48,347 bases of DNA from a virus. The stretch lies in IMG/VR virus record IMGVR_UViG_3300025525_000047, positions 1 through 48,347 of that record; one strand, written 5' to 3'. Under the pieces are notes generated by a model, which made no database searches, was not told the origin of the DNA, and saw nothing but the letters and a program-made list of their open reading frames with translations. This document shows positions 39,864 through 47,677 of this stretch, one piece after another; the stretch's first letter is position 1; every line of letters begins with the position of its first letter. The translations under genes and the position numbers were made by a program.

Positions 39864-40668
39864 TTCTAATAATTGTTTTGTAATTTCCTTCTAAAACTTT
39901 TGTAAAATTTGATGGGTTCATAAGCCAATCAAGGTTTGCAATCCAGTTTCTATCATTTTCTCCGTTTAGGAAATTTGATAAAGCTGCGTTTTCAAACATT
40001 TGGATTATTCCAGACTCTCCAAAATCTTTAAATCTGGCTCTTATTGATTTTTTTCTGTTTTCATGCAAACTTTGAATTTTTGGCATTTTCGGGCATTTCT
40101 GGTGATATTCATCGACTATTTTTTTATAATCAATTTTTTCAAAAAGAGGGGGGGGAGTTTCTTCATTTCCTTTTATTTTATTTCTTTTTATTTCCTTTTC
40201 TTTTCTTTGTGTACCAAATTCGGAGGAAATAGGGGTTTCTTCGGAGGAAATAGGGGTTTCTTGGCAAGAAATAGGGGTTTCTTCGGAAGAAATGAGGTTA
40301 AATTCATCAATTTCAGAAACACGATTAGAGTTTTTCATAACAAGAATGAACCGTTCTTGAATGCCTTTTGAAGTCAATATTTTCTCCTTATCAAACAATG
40401 ATTTTGAAAACAGTCCAATGTTCAAGCAGCTCTTAATCACTTCGTGTATATAAGCCTCATCATACCCGGTAACCTCCGAGACTATGAAGGGCAACTCATT
40501 GTCCCACCGCATATAGTACCCATCTTTGTAGATACTACAGAGCAGGTAAGCATACACACTGATAGCTTTGCCACCCTGATACTTGATCAGTTTTCGAATC
40601 TTGATATCCTGAAAAATATCGATATCCATCGGGAAATATGTAAGTCCTTTTTTTGGTTTTCGTGCCAT
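39802..40668 (-). CDS. Replication initiator-like protein (Lin1244/Lin1753 N-terminal domain)
   Basis: A 288-residue protein. Residues about 10-120 match the Lin1244/Lin1753 domain, a winged-helix found in phage replication proteins: LTYFPMDIDIFQDIKIRKLIKY, GYYMRWDNELPFIVSEVTGYDEAYI. A low-complexity linker with a seven-residue repeat (ISSEETP-like) at about 125-150 and a poly-proline stretch follow. The C-terminal part (SNFLNGENDRNWIANLDWLMNPSNFTKVLEGNY) is the conserved region that pairs with DnaC-like loaders. It is expected to bind the phage origin. Confidence 0.85.
   Translation of the reverse strand: MARKPKKGLTYFPMDIDIFQDIKIRKLIKYQGGKAISVYAYLLCSIYKDGYYMRWDNELPFIVSEVTGYDEAYIHEVIKSCLNIGLFSKSLFDKEKILTSKGIQERFILVMKNSNRVSEIDEFNLISSEETPISCQETPISSEETPISSEFGTQRKEKEIKRNKIKGNEETPPPLFEKIDYKKIVDEYHQKCPKMPKIQSLHENRKKSIRARFKDFGESGIIQMFENAALSNFLNGENDRNWIANLDWLMNPSNFTKVLEGNYKTIIRNGNQSNNQKSFAADGYQVPM
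40148..40155. repeat. Eight-base homopolymer (C8 in the coding strand) in the initiator gene
   Basis: A G8 run on the plus strand, that is CCC CCC CC within ACT CCC CCC CCT encoding TPPP. It is in frame as read. Such tracts can slip in replication and change frame; no evidence that it is used so here. Confidence 0.5.
40221..40294. repeat. Imperfect 21-base coding repeats in the initiator gene
   Basis: Three to four units of about 21 bases (CGGAGGAAATAGGGGTTTCT-like) that encode the heptapeptide ISSEETP, ISCQETP, ISSEETP, ISSEFGT. The units form the flexible linker between the DNA-binding and C-terminal domains. Copy number may vary among relatives. Confidence 0.75.
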
Positions 40669-40669
40669 A

Positions 40670-40711
40670 TTATTTATAGGTTACATCTACTTATTTATAG
40701 GTTACATCTAC
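40670..40711. repeat. Two exact tandem copies of a 21-base unit
   Basis: TTATTTATAGGTTACATCTAC occurs at 40670-40690 and 40691-40711 without change. The right copy encodes the last residues and stop of the 56-residue gene; the left copy lies between that stop and the initiator ATG. The duplication therefore spaces the two genes by one unit. It may bear on translation of the initiator gene. Confidence 0.85.
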
Positions 40712-40861
40712 ATTCACATCAAGTCCTTTTTCTTTGTATTCATCAATAATTGACTTTTTATACAACTCAATCGTAAGTTCAGTCTTGAATTCATCTTTCC
40801 TGTCCTCAAGCAGTTGTTCCTTCTTTTTGAGCAGTATCTTCGTTCTGTATATCGTTCTCAT
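40691..40861 (-). CDS. 56-residue small protein overlapping the upstream gene end
   Basis: A gene too short for standard cut-offs: ATG at 40861 and TAA at 40693-40691. It begins MRTIYRTKILLKKKEQLLED and has a helical charged body (KTELTIELYKKSIIDEYKEKG) before ending VDVTYK. Composition is that of a real coding sequence. It overlaps the end of the 110-residue gene by 56 bases in another frame and ends just before the initiator gene. Function unknown; it may couple translation of the initiator. Confidence 0.5.
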   Translation of the reverse strand: MRTIYRTKILLKKKEQLLEDRKDEFKTELTIELYKKSIIDEYKEKGLDVNVDVTYK

Positions 40862-41138
40862 CAATCAGGTAGGTTAAAGGATAAATACACTTTGTTCCAA
40901 AAGCTGCCGTTTTTCCATCTGTCGATATTACACGAACCCATCCTGCACCAGCCCATATAATCTGAGCCTTGTAGATCACCTTACCGTTGTCAACTATTAT
41001 GCTCATTCCCTTGGTCAGGTTCTTTCTCCAGTTTTTGAGTTTGATGTCCTCCTCCATTATTCTTAATAAACCCATAATGGATACAGATAAAGCAAGAAGG
41101 CTAATTATCAATGCTGTTAATTTCATTTTCTTCATCAT
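40806..41138 (-). CDS. Small membrane-anchored early protein
   Basis: A 110-residue protein with one N-terminal hydrophobic helix at about 6-26 (KLTALIISLLALSVSIMGLLR) followed by a soluble domain with short strands (GMSIIVDNGKVIYKAQIIWAGAGWVRVI). The C-terminal acidic end (DENDIQNEDTAQ) overlaps another small gene. Topology is either a signal-anchor or uncleaved signal. Function unknown. It overlaps the helicase gene by 38 bases. Confidence 0.65.
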   Translation of the reverse strand: MMKKMKLTALIISLLALSVSIMGLLRIMEEDIKLKNWRKNLTKGMSIIVDNGKVIYKAQIIWAGAGWVRVISTDGKTAAFGTKCIYPLTYLIDENDIQNEDTAQKEGTTA

Positions 41139-42780
41139 TTTTTTGGTTAAATAAGTTAGCTACCATATTTACAATATCCTCCTCGATCTGCTCCGTCGCA
41201 CCTGTCACTGTAGCTGCAATTTCACGTTTGGTCTGGATGATCTTGTATATCTTCTCGTCAATAGTATCTTCCCCAAGGAAGTAGGTGCAAGTAACAGAAT
41301 CATGCTGACCAATACGGTGACATCTATCCTCACATTGATCACAGTCGGCTGCTGTCCATGGTAATTCTACAAAAGCAACCCGGGAACTGGCTGTTAAAGT
41401 CAATCCAACACCAGCGGCTTTGATGGAGCAAATGATCAGTTTTGTAGCCGGATTGTTCTGAAAACTGTCAACTGCATTTTGGCGGTCTTGTTGAGAATCT
41501 TCACCTGTTATCGTTACTGCATCCGGATAATGGTTGTGAATTGCACGAATGACTTCTTTGAGATGGGCAAAGATCACAAGCTTCTCTCCAGCCTCCATAA
41601 TGTCGTCAATGAATTCATAAACATCATTAAGCTTTCCTCTGGCTGAGATGTTCTTGAGTATTCCGATTTGAACCATGACCTCACCTCTGAGTGCTCTGGC
41701 CACTTTCTCATCATCTGCATCCTTATAAGCTCTCAGGTACTTGATGAGGTTATCTTCAGCATCCTTATATTCTCTCCTGGTACTGATTTGACACATGGCA
41801 ACCTGACGCATCTTTGCAGGAAGATCTTTCAGCACATCTTGCTTGTCACGTCTGTAAAAGCAATTCAGATTAAGCATGTAATTCAGCTCCCGGAGGTTGG
41901 AAGCTTCCCTGGGGCCACTGCAATAGCGTTGTGTGAATTTCTGGTACCCTCCAAATCTTGGCATCTGTTCAATAATCCCTAGCTGACTTATCAGGTCTTT
42001 CGGTTTGTTAATTACCGGTGTCCCTGTTAAAGCTAGAATGTATTCTTTTCCTGAAGCAATACCCTTGGTGAACTTGGTCTGTTGGGTTGCAGTAGACTTC
42101 ACACGGTGACTTTCGTCAATGATCACGCTCTTGAACATGCTTGTCACATGCTCTTTGAACTTCACATGATTGAGCCTTAGTTTTCCTGATTCAGGCTTAT
42201 TGATGCTCTGTACGAAGTACTTTTTAAGACTTTCATAATTCACTATAAAGACCTGCGCAAGATTGGCCTGCCAGTATAGATGGAAGTTATTCTTTATTCC
42301 ATCATTTAGTATCATTGCCTTTTTATCACTCCACATATCCCATTCCCTCTGCCAGTTTATCTTCAGTGATGAAGGTGCAATTACAAGGCATGGGAATGCA
42401 TTTGCAGCTACAATTGTCGCGATGGCCTGTGCTGTTTTGCCAAGTCCGGGCTGATCTCCTACAATAATCCTTTTCTTCTCTAAAGCATAAGCCACGCCTT
42501 GAGCCTGGTATGGAAAGAGATTCATCTTCAGTGGAATTTCTATTTGGAGTTCCGGCATTGGTGGTATTTCACCAACCCTTTCATCTATTAGGCTTTCGCC
42601 AATAGTGAATTTGTACTTATGTGCAAAATCAATGACTGTCTCCTTTTGATCGATAGGCACTAACCAGCACTTATTGACAGAATCAAATTTCCTTCCGGGA
42701 AGTGATTTTACTGCCTCCACCAGATGTGGCATGTATCGAAACTGGATACGGTAATGCTTACCTTGTTCAGTGATTGTCAT
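41101..42780 (-). CDS. SNF2-family helicase with HARP-like N-terminus
   Basis: A 559-residue ATPase. Residues 1-60 have a HARP-like fold pattern (YRIQFRYMPHLVEAVKSLPGRKFDSVNKCWLVP). The SNF2 core shows motif I DQPGLGKT at 109-116, motif II DESH at 222-225, a LTGTP motif near 250 and motif VI QCEDRCHRIGQ near the C-terminus. Such enzymes are strand-annealing or fork-remodelling motors. With the VRR-NUC gene it suggests a recombination-linked replication mode. Confidence 0.9.
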   Translation of the reverse strand: MTITEQGKHYRIQFRYMPHLVEAVKSLPGRKFDSVNKCWLVPIDQKETVIDFAHKYKFTIGESLIDERVGEIPPMPELQIEIPLKMNLFPYQAQGVAYALEKKRIIVGDQPGLGKTAQAIATIVAANAFPCLVIAPSSLKINWQREWDMWSDKKAMILNDGIKNNFHLYWQANLAQVFIVNYESLKKYFVQSINKPESGKLRLNHVKFKEHVTSMFKSVIIDESHRVKSTATQQTKFTKGIASGKEYILALTGTPVINKPKDLISQLGIIEQMPRFGGYQKFTQRYCSGPREASNLRELNYMLNLNCFYRRDKQDVLKDLPAKMRQVAMCQISTRREYKDAEDNLIKYLRAYKDADDEKVARALRGEVMVQIGILKNISARGKLNDVYEFIDDIMEAGEKLVIFAHLKEVIRAIHNHYPDAVTITGEDSQQDRQNAVDSFQNNPATKLIICSIKAAGVGLTLTASSRVAFVELPWTAADCDQCEDRCHRIGQHDSVTCTYFLGEDTIDEKIYKIIQTKREIAATVTGATEQIEEDIVNMVANLFNQKNDEENEINSIDN

Positions 42781-42983
42781 GAGTGAATATTTTGATCTTC
42801 ATTGTAACTTTCATCAATAAGTTCATCTGCCTGAATAGGGGTCATATAGTCGATATAGGACTCCATGAGGCTAAAGATTTCCTGGTAAAAGGGCAGGCTG
42901 TAATCAGGATTATCGTTTTGAGTGATGTTATCGGTACAACCACGTCTTCTTTTGTATTCGTAAAACTGCTGTGCTGTCATCAC
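42777..42983 (-). CDS. Small acidic early protein
   Basis: A 68-residue protein, MMTAQQFYEYKRRRGCTD at its start and strongly acidic afterward (MESYIDYMTPIQADELIDESYNEDQN). It overlaps the helicase and the next gene by 4 bases each, so it is in the same translational chain. The start may be either of two adjacent ATGs. Function unknown. Confidence 0.65.
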   Translation of the reverse strand: MMTAQQFYEYKRRRGCTDNITQNDNPDYSLPFYQEIFSLMESYIDYMTPIQADELIDESYNEDQNIHS

Positions 42984-43309
42984 CAGTCAATATCAGATCC
43001 ATCATCATCACCTTTCACCGGCATCAAAGCCTTTTTGTTTTTCTCAAAATACTCTCTGATATCCCAAGCTTGAATGGGTTTCACATTGAGTTGCCCTGCA
43101 AGGATCATAGCCATTTCCTCTGTCATTGGGTTGATGGCATAAATGGCACTCACATTTACTATTCTTGTAAATGCGGGACTTCTTTCAGTCTCCGGGACAT
43201 CGATTCTTACCATTGCCCCTCCAGCGATAGTCTGTTCGCTGACTTCACCAGCGATACGGGAGTGACCGAAGAGTTCGACCAATGCCCATGTTTTAAATTG
43301 TTCTGTCAT
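42980..43309 (-). CDS. Conserved phage protein, unknown function
   Basis: A 109-residue protein with the segment WALVELFGHSRIAGEVSEQTIAGGAMVRIDVPE, followed by SAIYAINPMTEEMAMIL. This combination (VELFGHxxIAGxVxExxxGGxxxVRxDVP, then AIYxxxPxTEE) is familiar from small proteins widely spread in phages and prophages, function unknown. It ends in an acidic tail (DDDGSDIDW). Translationally coupled to neighbours by 4-base overlaps. Confidence 0.75.
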   Translation of the reverse strand: MTEQFKTWALVELFGHSRIAGEVSEQTIAGGAMVRIDVPETERSPAFTRIVNVSAIYAINPMTEEMAMILAGQLNVKPIQAWDIREYFEKNKKALMPVKGDDDGSDIDW

Positions 43310-43509
43310 TTGAATTGAATTTTTAATTGTCTATCTTGTTTAATTTCAAACTTGTACTCTTTAATGAGGCTTAAGGCTTCAGGGATAGATACCAGCTTGG
43401 TTATATCCTCAAAAGCGAGAATAATCTTTCTCCGGTATCCATCTACCTGAATACCTTTCTTCCTTGCACGATAAGTAAGGTTGTAGCGCCTTTTAGTTAT
43501 CGGGTCCAT
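43306..43509 (-). CDS. Small basic early protein
   Basis: A 67-residue basic protein (DPITKRRYNLTYRARKKGIQVDGYRRK), likely nucleic-acid binding. The ATG shares one base with the stop of the upstream gene (TAATG), a sign of coupled translation. It overlaps the next gene by 4 bases. No family recognised. Confidence 0.65.
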   Translation of the reverse strand: MDPITKRRYNLTYRARKKGIQVDGYRRKIILAFEDITKLVSIPEALSLIKEYKFEIKQDRQLKIQFK

Positions 43510-43763
43510 TATTTTGTTAAAAACTTGGATTTGGACGCTTCCATCATTACTCCAGATGCCCCAGCATCTTTATTGATCAACTTTAGAAAGTCAACTTCAA
43601 CCTTTGCACTATCAATGATTGTGTTGGCGGTCATTGTTATTGCTTTTGCAGTTTCAATGTCAATCTTTTCAAAGCTGTCAGCGTTTGGGTCGTTATTCGA
43701 TTTTAAGCGTTCGATCACTTCAAACAAGTGATCACGCAAAGCAGGTAAATCATTCTTTGCCAT
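43509..43763 (-). CDS. Small helical early protein
   Basis: An 84-residue mainly helical protein: LPALRDHLFEVIERLKSN, then DIETAKAITMTANTIIDSAKVEVDFLKLI, a pattern seen in short phage proteins of unknown function that accompany ParB or HNH genes. It overlaps the HNH gene by 14 bases. No membrane segment. Confidence 0.65.
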   Translation of the reverse strand: MAKNDLPALRDHLFEVIERLKSNNDPNADSFEKIDIETAKAITMTANTIIDSAKVEVDFLKLINKDAGASGVMMEASKSKFLTK

Positions 43764-44385
43764 AATCTTTAATGGTTTTTTTGAGTTTATTTAATGCGAT
43801 AATTGCTTCTTTTAAATCTTTGGGATAATTGTGAATGTTGTTCCGGAGCACATTCTCTTGCCGCGTAATAAGTTCAAGGTTATCAATCCGAATATCTGAT
43901 TGGTCACCATTTTTGAATGCAACAATTAACCCTTCAGGGATAGGCCCGTTATGTTGCATCCAGAGTTGACGGTGCAGAAGCTCAAATTTTCCGTTTACTC
44001 TTATGTGAGCATAATATCTTCCGCCAGAATCTTTCCTTACTGAAATGTAACCGTCATACTTTGTGTTTGGTGGTACCTGTCCGGGCTTAAAGAAAGTCTT
44101 ACTACACTTTTGCTTTACTTCCGGAGACATCTTTTTACCTTTATTAGCCGGCACATTGCCTTTCTTAAACCGGTATGGTTTACCAAGATTTGCAAGGTTC
44201 TTTTTAAACCTGGTAGATGCCTCACTTTGATGAAATTCAGCTGACTTCTTTAATCCAAGAATAAATGCCTGATTATAAACTGCATTGACCGACACATCCA
44301 GAAACATCGCAATAACAGCTGCGCTTACATGAGGATACCTTGATTCCAGATATCTTAATTCCGAACCTGTCCACTTGTGTCTCAT
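43750..44385 (-). CDS. HNH-type protein with N-terminal helix-turn-helix
   Basis: A 211-residue protein. Residues 1-45 look like a Myb/SANT-type DNA-binding helix set (HKWTGSELRYLESRYPHVSAAVIAMFLDVSVNAVYNQA). The later part holds the HNH_3-like core: LLHRQLWMQHNGPIPEGLIVAFKNGDQSDIRIDNLELI at about 143-180. It resembles phage HNH proteins, many of which are free-standing homing or packaging-linked nucleases. Overlaps the ParB gene by 4 bases. Confidence 0.85.
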   Translation of the reverse strand: MRHKWTGSELRYLESRYPHVSAAVIAMFLDVSVNAVYNQAFILGLKKSAEFHQSEASTRFKKNLANLGKPYRFKKGNVPANKGKKMSPEVKQKCSKTFFKPGQVPPNTKYDGYISVRKDSGGRYYAHIRVNGKFELLHRQLWMQHNGPIPEGLIVAFKNGDQSDIRIDNLELITRQENVLRNNIHNYPKDLKEAIIALNKLKKTIKDYGKE

Positions 44386-46076
44386 TTCTGAAGCTCTTCA
44401 ATCTTTGAATTAATCTTTTCCTTGCGATTGAGATAAACTCCCTGGTGCTTCAGCTCTATCTCCTTTACCTCATCCGGATAGTATTCTGCCGCAATCTGAA
44501 TGAGGGAATTGGCCTCGCTAATCTGGTAGTTTGGAGTTGAAGTGTTAAGATTTTTCTGAAGAAAAGCCCGGAAGAGTCGATTGATCTGATTGATATCGAG
44601 TTTTGACACAATCTCAGCCTTTCTTTTACTTGCGATGAAACCGTTAGTATTTGGGTTTAACTCTTCCCTAAGTGGAACAAAGCCGATACTATCCAGCAGA
44701 ACAATGTATACTGCTCTCCATTCAATGGGAGTTAATTCTCTTTCAATATTTGAATATACATTGTTTGAAAGGAGCTCTTTGACTTCCAAATAAGTCTTTT
44801 CAAAAGCAAGTTCAGCATTACGGTTGTCTTTTGCTTGCAGTTCAATTATTTGTTTCTGTTTACCTACTTCGCCATCTTCTGCTTTATTACTTTTACCAGT
44901 TCCAGTAATTTCATACTCAAGAATTTTACCTTTATCTGTGCCAGCAGTCATGAAGACTTTTCTCAGATTTCCTTTAGAGACCTTTTTGTTGTAATCTTCA
45001 AGGTTTTCGTTATACTCTTCAAGCTCAGATTCATAATCATAAAGTGCGTCATTAAATTCCTCTACACTGTCAAAATCTTCCCTTTTTGGTTGTTCAGGAG
45101 GTTCTGGTGCAAACACTTTCTGAAAACCATTAGACCAGCTCATTTCAACAACAGGCACGCCGCGATTTTTCAAAGATTCTACCTGTTTTTCCTCTTCATT
45201 ATAAATATATGATGGGATTCCAAGAATTATTTCAGGCTGTTCCTCTTGAATTCTGTTCATTTCACGCTCAAAATGAATATCACTCTTCTTTTTGAAACAA
45301 TCTCGATCTAAGCAAAGTCCAGATTCCGGAGCATCAGGAAAAAGCAATAGATTTGATGAAGTGTTTTTCGGGCAAATAGTGCATGAGCCTGCTTTACTAT
45401 TCAGAGAAAGATCTTCAAGATTGAATTGAGCTTCACTTAGTTTAAGGGTGAATCTCTTCTCTATCATTTGCTTGAGATTTTTGACAGTCGGGCAGCTCCA
45501 GTATTGTTTTCGATCTTCAAAATCAGTATTGAAAATTTCCATCTGGTAAACAGATTCTAATTTAGAAATCTCAAAAGCGTGTGATACAGTGATGATATCC
45601 TGTTGAAGGAGTTGTCCGAAATTATAGATCAGATCGTTTAGCTTTACCCTTTGTCGGATATAAGTCACACTCTTGCCAAATCGGTCGCTGAGTGAATTGT
45701 AGTCATATTTCCCTTTGTTGATCAGGCTCTGGAAGGCTAAAGCCTCTTCCAAAGGGCTCACGTCTTTTCTCTGAAGGTTTTCTGTGATCATCAAATCGAA
45801 GGCTTCTTCATCTGAAAGGTCTCTTACAATTACCGGGACTTCTTTCAAATCAGCAATTACTGCTGCAGATAGTCTTCGTGAACCACAGATTACTTCAAAG
45901 GTTGGAATGTCATACTTTTGAACTGAAGTGTTGAGCCTGGCAATGATGGGTTGAAGTATTCCAACCTGTTTAATGCTTTCGGCAAGTTCTTCAATCCCTT
46001 CCATATCAAACTCCTTACGAGGGTTCATTGAGCTCTCTTGGAGTTGATTTGTTTCGATGTACTGAATTTGTTGCAT
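44382..46076 (-). CDS. ParB/Spo0J-like protein with zinc-finger-like insert
   Basis: A 564-residue protein. The ParB N-terminal domain is at 1-110: SMNPRKEFDMEGIEELAESIKQVGILQPIIAR, CGSRRLSAAVIADLKEVPVIV, NLQRKDVSPLEEALAF. A central HTH region follows (YNSLSDRFGKSVTYIRQRV). At about 222-260 four cysteines (CTIC.., CLDRDC) suggest a zinc-finger module. The remainder is a charged, helical region and a C-terminal domain. It is probably a phage DNA-binding or segregation and regulation protein; a partitioning partner (ParA) is not seen. Confidence 0.9.
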   Translation of the reverse strand: MQQIQYIETNQLQESSMNPRKEFDMEGIEELAESIKQVGILQPIIARLNTSVQKYDIPTFEVICGSRRLSAAVIADLKEVPVIVRDLSDEEAFDLMITENLQRKDVSPLEEALAFQSLINKGKYDYNSLSDRFGKSVTYIRQRVKLNDLIYNFGQLLQQDIITVSHAFEISKLESVYQMEIFNTDFEDRKQYWSCPTVKNLKQMIEKRFTLKLSEAQFNLEDLSLNSKAGSCTICPKNTSSNLLLFPDAPESGLCLDRDCFKKKSDIHFEREMNRIQEEQPEIILGIPSYIYNEEEKQVESLKNRGVPVVEMSWSNGFQKVFAPEPPEQPKREDFDSVEEFNDALYDYESELEEYNENLEDYNKKVSKGNLRKVFMTAGTDKGKILEYEITGTGKSNKAEDGEVGKQKQIIELQAKDNRNAELAFEKTYLEVKELLSNNVYSNIERELTPIEWRAVYIVLLDSIGFVPLREELNPNTNGFIASKRKAEIVSKLDINQINRLFRAFLQKNLNTSTPNYQISEANSLIQIAAEYYPDEVKEIELKHQGVYLNRKEKINSKIEELQK

Positions 46077-46104
46077 TTGATTATTATTTAGGTTTATAAA
46101 AAGT

Positions 46105-46210
46105 TGGTGGTCAGGACAGGATTCGAACCTGCAAGTGGTACATCCAGGTAATTCAGTTCCACCATCTGAATGTATTTAGGATGTGCGTCTACCAATTTCG
46201 CCACCAATTG
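46105..46210 (-). tRNA. tRNA-like element, leucine-type arms, probably degenerate
   Basis: On the minus strand the end of the element reads GCAGG TTCGAAT CCTGT (a full T-arm), then CCTGACC, A and CCA. Its start reads TGGCGAAATTGGTAGACGC, the D-arm of a leucine-type tRNA. Between them ACATCC and GGATGT can pair over six bases but enclose 33 bases, which include a second hairpin ATTCAG / CTGAAT, instead of a 7-base anticodon loop. The acceptor 5' half (CAATTGG) does not match CCTGACC; only the inner GG pairs. The 5' end overlaps the end of the upstream gene. A non-functional or mimic tRNA is most likely. Confidence 0.45.
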
Positions 46211-46481
46211 AGAATCCTGTTACCGCATAATCTTCGAAATCTGACAGGTCGTCCTTTTCAAATGTCTCGTTATTGATCATTTCCGCTTTACGCAAGTCAC
46301 AGATCACGATCATGTGAAGTGCAAGCCTGCTGAATGCTGTTCTTAGGTCGTCATGTACCAGACCGGCACATTTCATAATAACTTCATTTGTAATTGGTCC
46401 TCCTTCTGTTTCAAAGGTGTCGTTGAGTTCGACCTCAAGACTTCTGGATTTGAGTTTTGCTTTTCGGATTTTTCGTTGCAT
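46176..46481 (-). CDS. Small early protein overlapping the tRNA-like element
   Basis: A 101-residue protein: basic start (QRKIRKAKLKSRSLE), then helical (GLVHDDLRTAFSRLALHMIVICDLRKAEMI) and ending IGGEIGRRTS. The last residues are encoded by the D-arm of the tRNA-like element. The helical part with DDLRTAFSRLALH is reminiscent of small proteins in other Bacteroidota phages. Its start overlaps the next upstream gene by 109 bases in another frame. Function unknown. Confidence 0.65.
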   Translation of the reverse strand: MQRKIRKAKLKSRSLEVELNDTFETEGGPITNEVIMKCAGLVHDDLRTAFSRLALHMIVICDLRKAEMINNETFEKDDLSDFEDYAVTGFSIGGEIGRRTS

Positions 46482-46642
46482 AATGTTTCTTTTTGAAGTT
46501 CTTTTGCTATTCTGTATTTTTTAAGCAGGTGAACTGCTGCGCGAACTGTTGCTGACTCAGGGTTGCCTTTTGTTTGCAACAGAGTTACGCGCAGAAATTC
46601 ATCCTCATCTATGATTGTTAAACATGCATCCAGTTTGATCAC
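46373..46642 (-). CDS. Small early protein with GTG start
   Basis: An 89-residue protein with a GTG start at 46642 that shares four bases with the stop of the upstream gene (GTGA), a clear case of coupled translation. The first ~55 residues (IKLDACLTIIDEDEFLRVTLLQTKGNPESATVRAAVHLLKKY) look well-conserved. The last ~35 overlap the next gene and are low in complexity, so the end may be weakly constrained. Function unknown. Confidence 0.65.
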   Translation of the reverse strand: MIKLDACLTIIDEDEFLRVTLLQTKGNPESATVRAAVHLLKKYRIAKELQKETLCNEKSEKQNSNPEVLRSNSTTPLKQKEDQLQMKLL

Positions 46643-47106
46643 GGAAGTTTGATTGTAAGAAACTCTGATGTACTTGTTTGCGGAGGATAAAGCTGTTCGC
46701 CTGTATCGGAGTCTGCTATACTCATTCCTGGCTTAATGGTCTTAAGGAAGCTTTCCCTGTCTTTGACAGCCGTTTTAATTTCAGCTTCCTTTTCTTTCAG
46801 TTCAAGGTATTGACTATCCCCGCAATTTGAAAAGTCATAAGTTGTCCGGCTGGTTTTGGTGATACTGCAACCATAGGCTTTGAAGGTTTTTTCTTTATAC
46901 TTCTCAGCCTCAATCTGGATGGCATCCTTAACATCCGAATGCTTCCTTATTGCATTGACGGTTTCTTCCAGATTCTTGAGCATGATTTCCAGCTCGAGTG
47001 GATTCCGGAATCCAGATGTGATTTCATCTACACACATCTGTACGAAAGTCTCTCTTTCAGCTTTGTTGGCCGGGAGATAGGTAAATTGTGCTATTGCTGT
47101 TTCCAT
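46639..47106 (-). CDS. Conserved phage protein of the early recombination block, unknown function
   Basis: A 155-residue protein with helical N-terminal half (ETFVQMCVDEITSGFRNPLELEIMLKNLEETVNAIRKH), then KTFKAYGCSITKTSRTTYDFSNCGDSQYLEL, a coiled-coil KEAEIKTAVKDRESFLKTIKPG and an ending YPPQTSTSEFLTIKLP. The combination of a helical start, TxYDYSNCGD and YPPxxTST is one I recognise from phages of Bacteroidota, function unknown. It lies between the exonuclease and the GTG-start gene. Confidence 0.8.
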   Translation of the reverse strand: METAIAQFTYLPANKAERETFVQMCVDEITSGFRNPLELEIMLKNLEETVNAIRKHSDVKDAIQIEAEKYKEKTFKAYGCSITKTSRTTYDFSNCGDSQYLELKEKEAEIKTAVKDRESFLKTIKPGMSIADSDTGEQLYPPQTSTSEFLTIKLP

Positions 47107-47110
47107 TGTT

Positions 47111-47677
47111 TTAGGATTTTACGATTTGATAAATGTTTCTTGTAAGTTCAATGTCATAGGTAGCATCGTGAAGTTTTGATTCATCGATACCACCTAGTAG
47201 GTGTGCTGCAACTGTCATAAGTTTGAAGTTGAGCATTGTGTGTCTTTCAGAAAGTAGGTGTTGAGTAGCCAGCACCATTACGTCCAGGGGGTTTGACCAG
47301 AACCAGCTACCGAAGTACTTATCTCCGTTGCGCTCAAAAAAGGCACGGAGAAAACCGTTGTCAAAGGCTGCATTGTTCCAACCGGCCAGAAAAGCCTTGT
47401 CAAATTTGTCAAACTTGTCAATGTAGTCCAAAAGCATTGCAATGAACTTTCGGTAAACCTCTGCTTCAGAGGGATAGCTCATAAGATCCTCACGTGTTAC
47501 ACCGGAAACTTTAAGGGCTATATCTTCAATGATCAAGTTCTCGGCTGGTTTGATTTTGAAGTCAAAAGATTCAACCACTTTGCCGTTTACTTCCAGTATG
47601 CCAGAAAGCTGGTGCATGCCGTTGTTCATGTAATCAAGACCTGTTGTCTCAACATCGAAAAATAGGATTTTTGTCAT
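47111..47677 (-). CDS. DnaQ-like 3'-5' exonuclease
   Basis: A 188-residue DEDD exonuclease. Motif I is FFDVETTGLD (Asp8, Glu10), motif II is NAAFDNGFL at about 99-107, and motif III is HDATYDIELT at about 172-181, where His and Asp form the DEDDh set. It probably proofreads or trims DNA ends in phage replication. No DNA polymerase gene is present here. It overlaps the next gene by 4 bases. Confidence 0.9.
   Translation of the reverse strand: MTKILFFDVETTGLDYMNNGMHQLSGILEVNGKVVESFDFKIKPAENLIIEDIALKVSGVTREDLMSYPSEAEVYRKFIAMLLDYIDKFDKFDKAFLAGWNNAAFDNGFLRAFFERNGDKYFGSWFWSNPLDVMVLATQHLLSERHTMLNFKLMTVAAHLLGGIDESKLHDATYDIELTRNIYQIVKS

Noticed and set aside
40221-40294. Possible CRISPR or direct-repeat array
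   Set aside because: The 21-base units are contiguous, in frame and have no spacers; they are a coding repeat. No CRISPR array was seen anywhere in the window.
40063-40371. Plus-strand 102-residue open frame rich in Phe and Tyr
   Set aside because: It is the antisense of Lys/Glu codons and the heptapeptide repeat in the initiator gene; no promoter or plausible start context.
44382-46076. Plasmid-type ParAB partition system
   Set aside because: No ParA ATPase gene or parS-like cluster was recognised; the ParB-like protein stands alone in an early operon.
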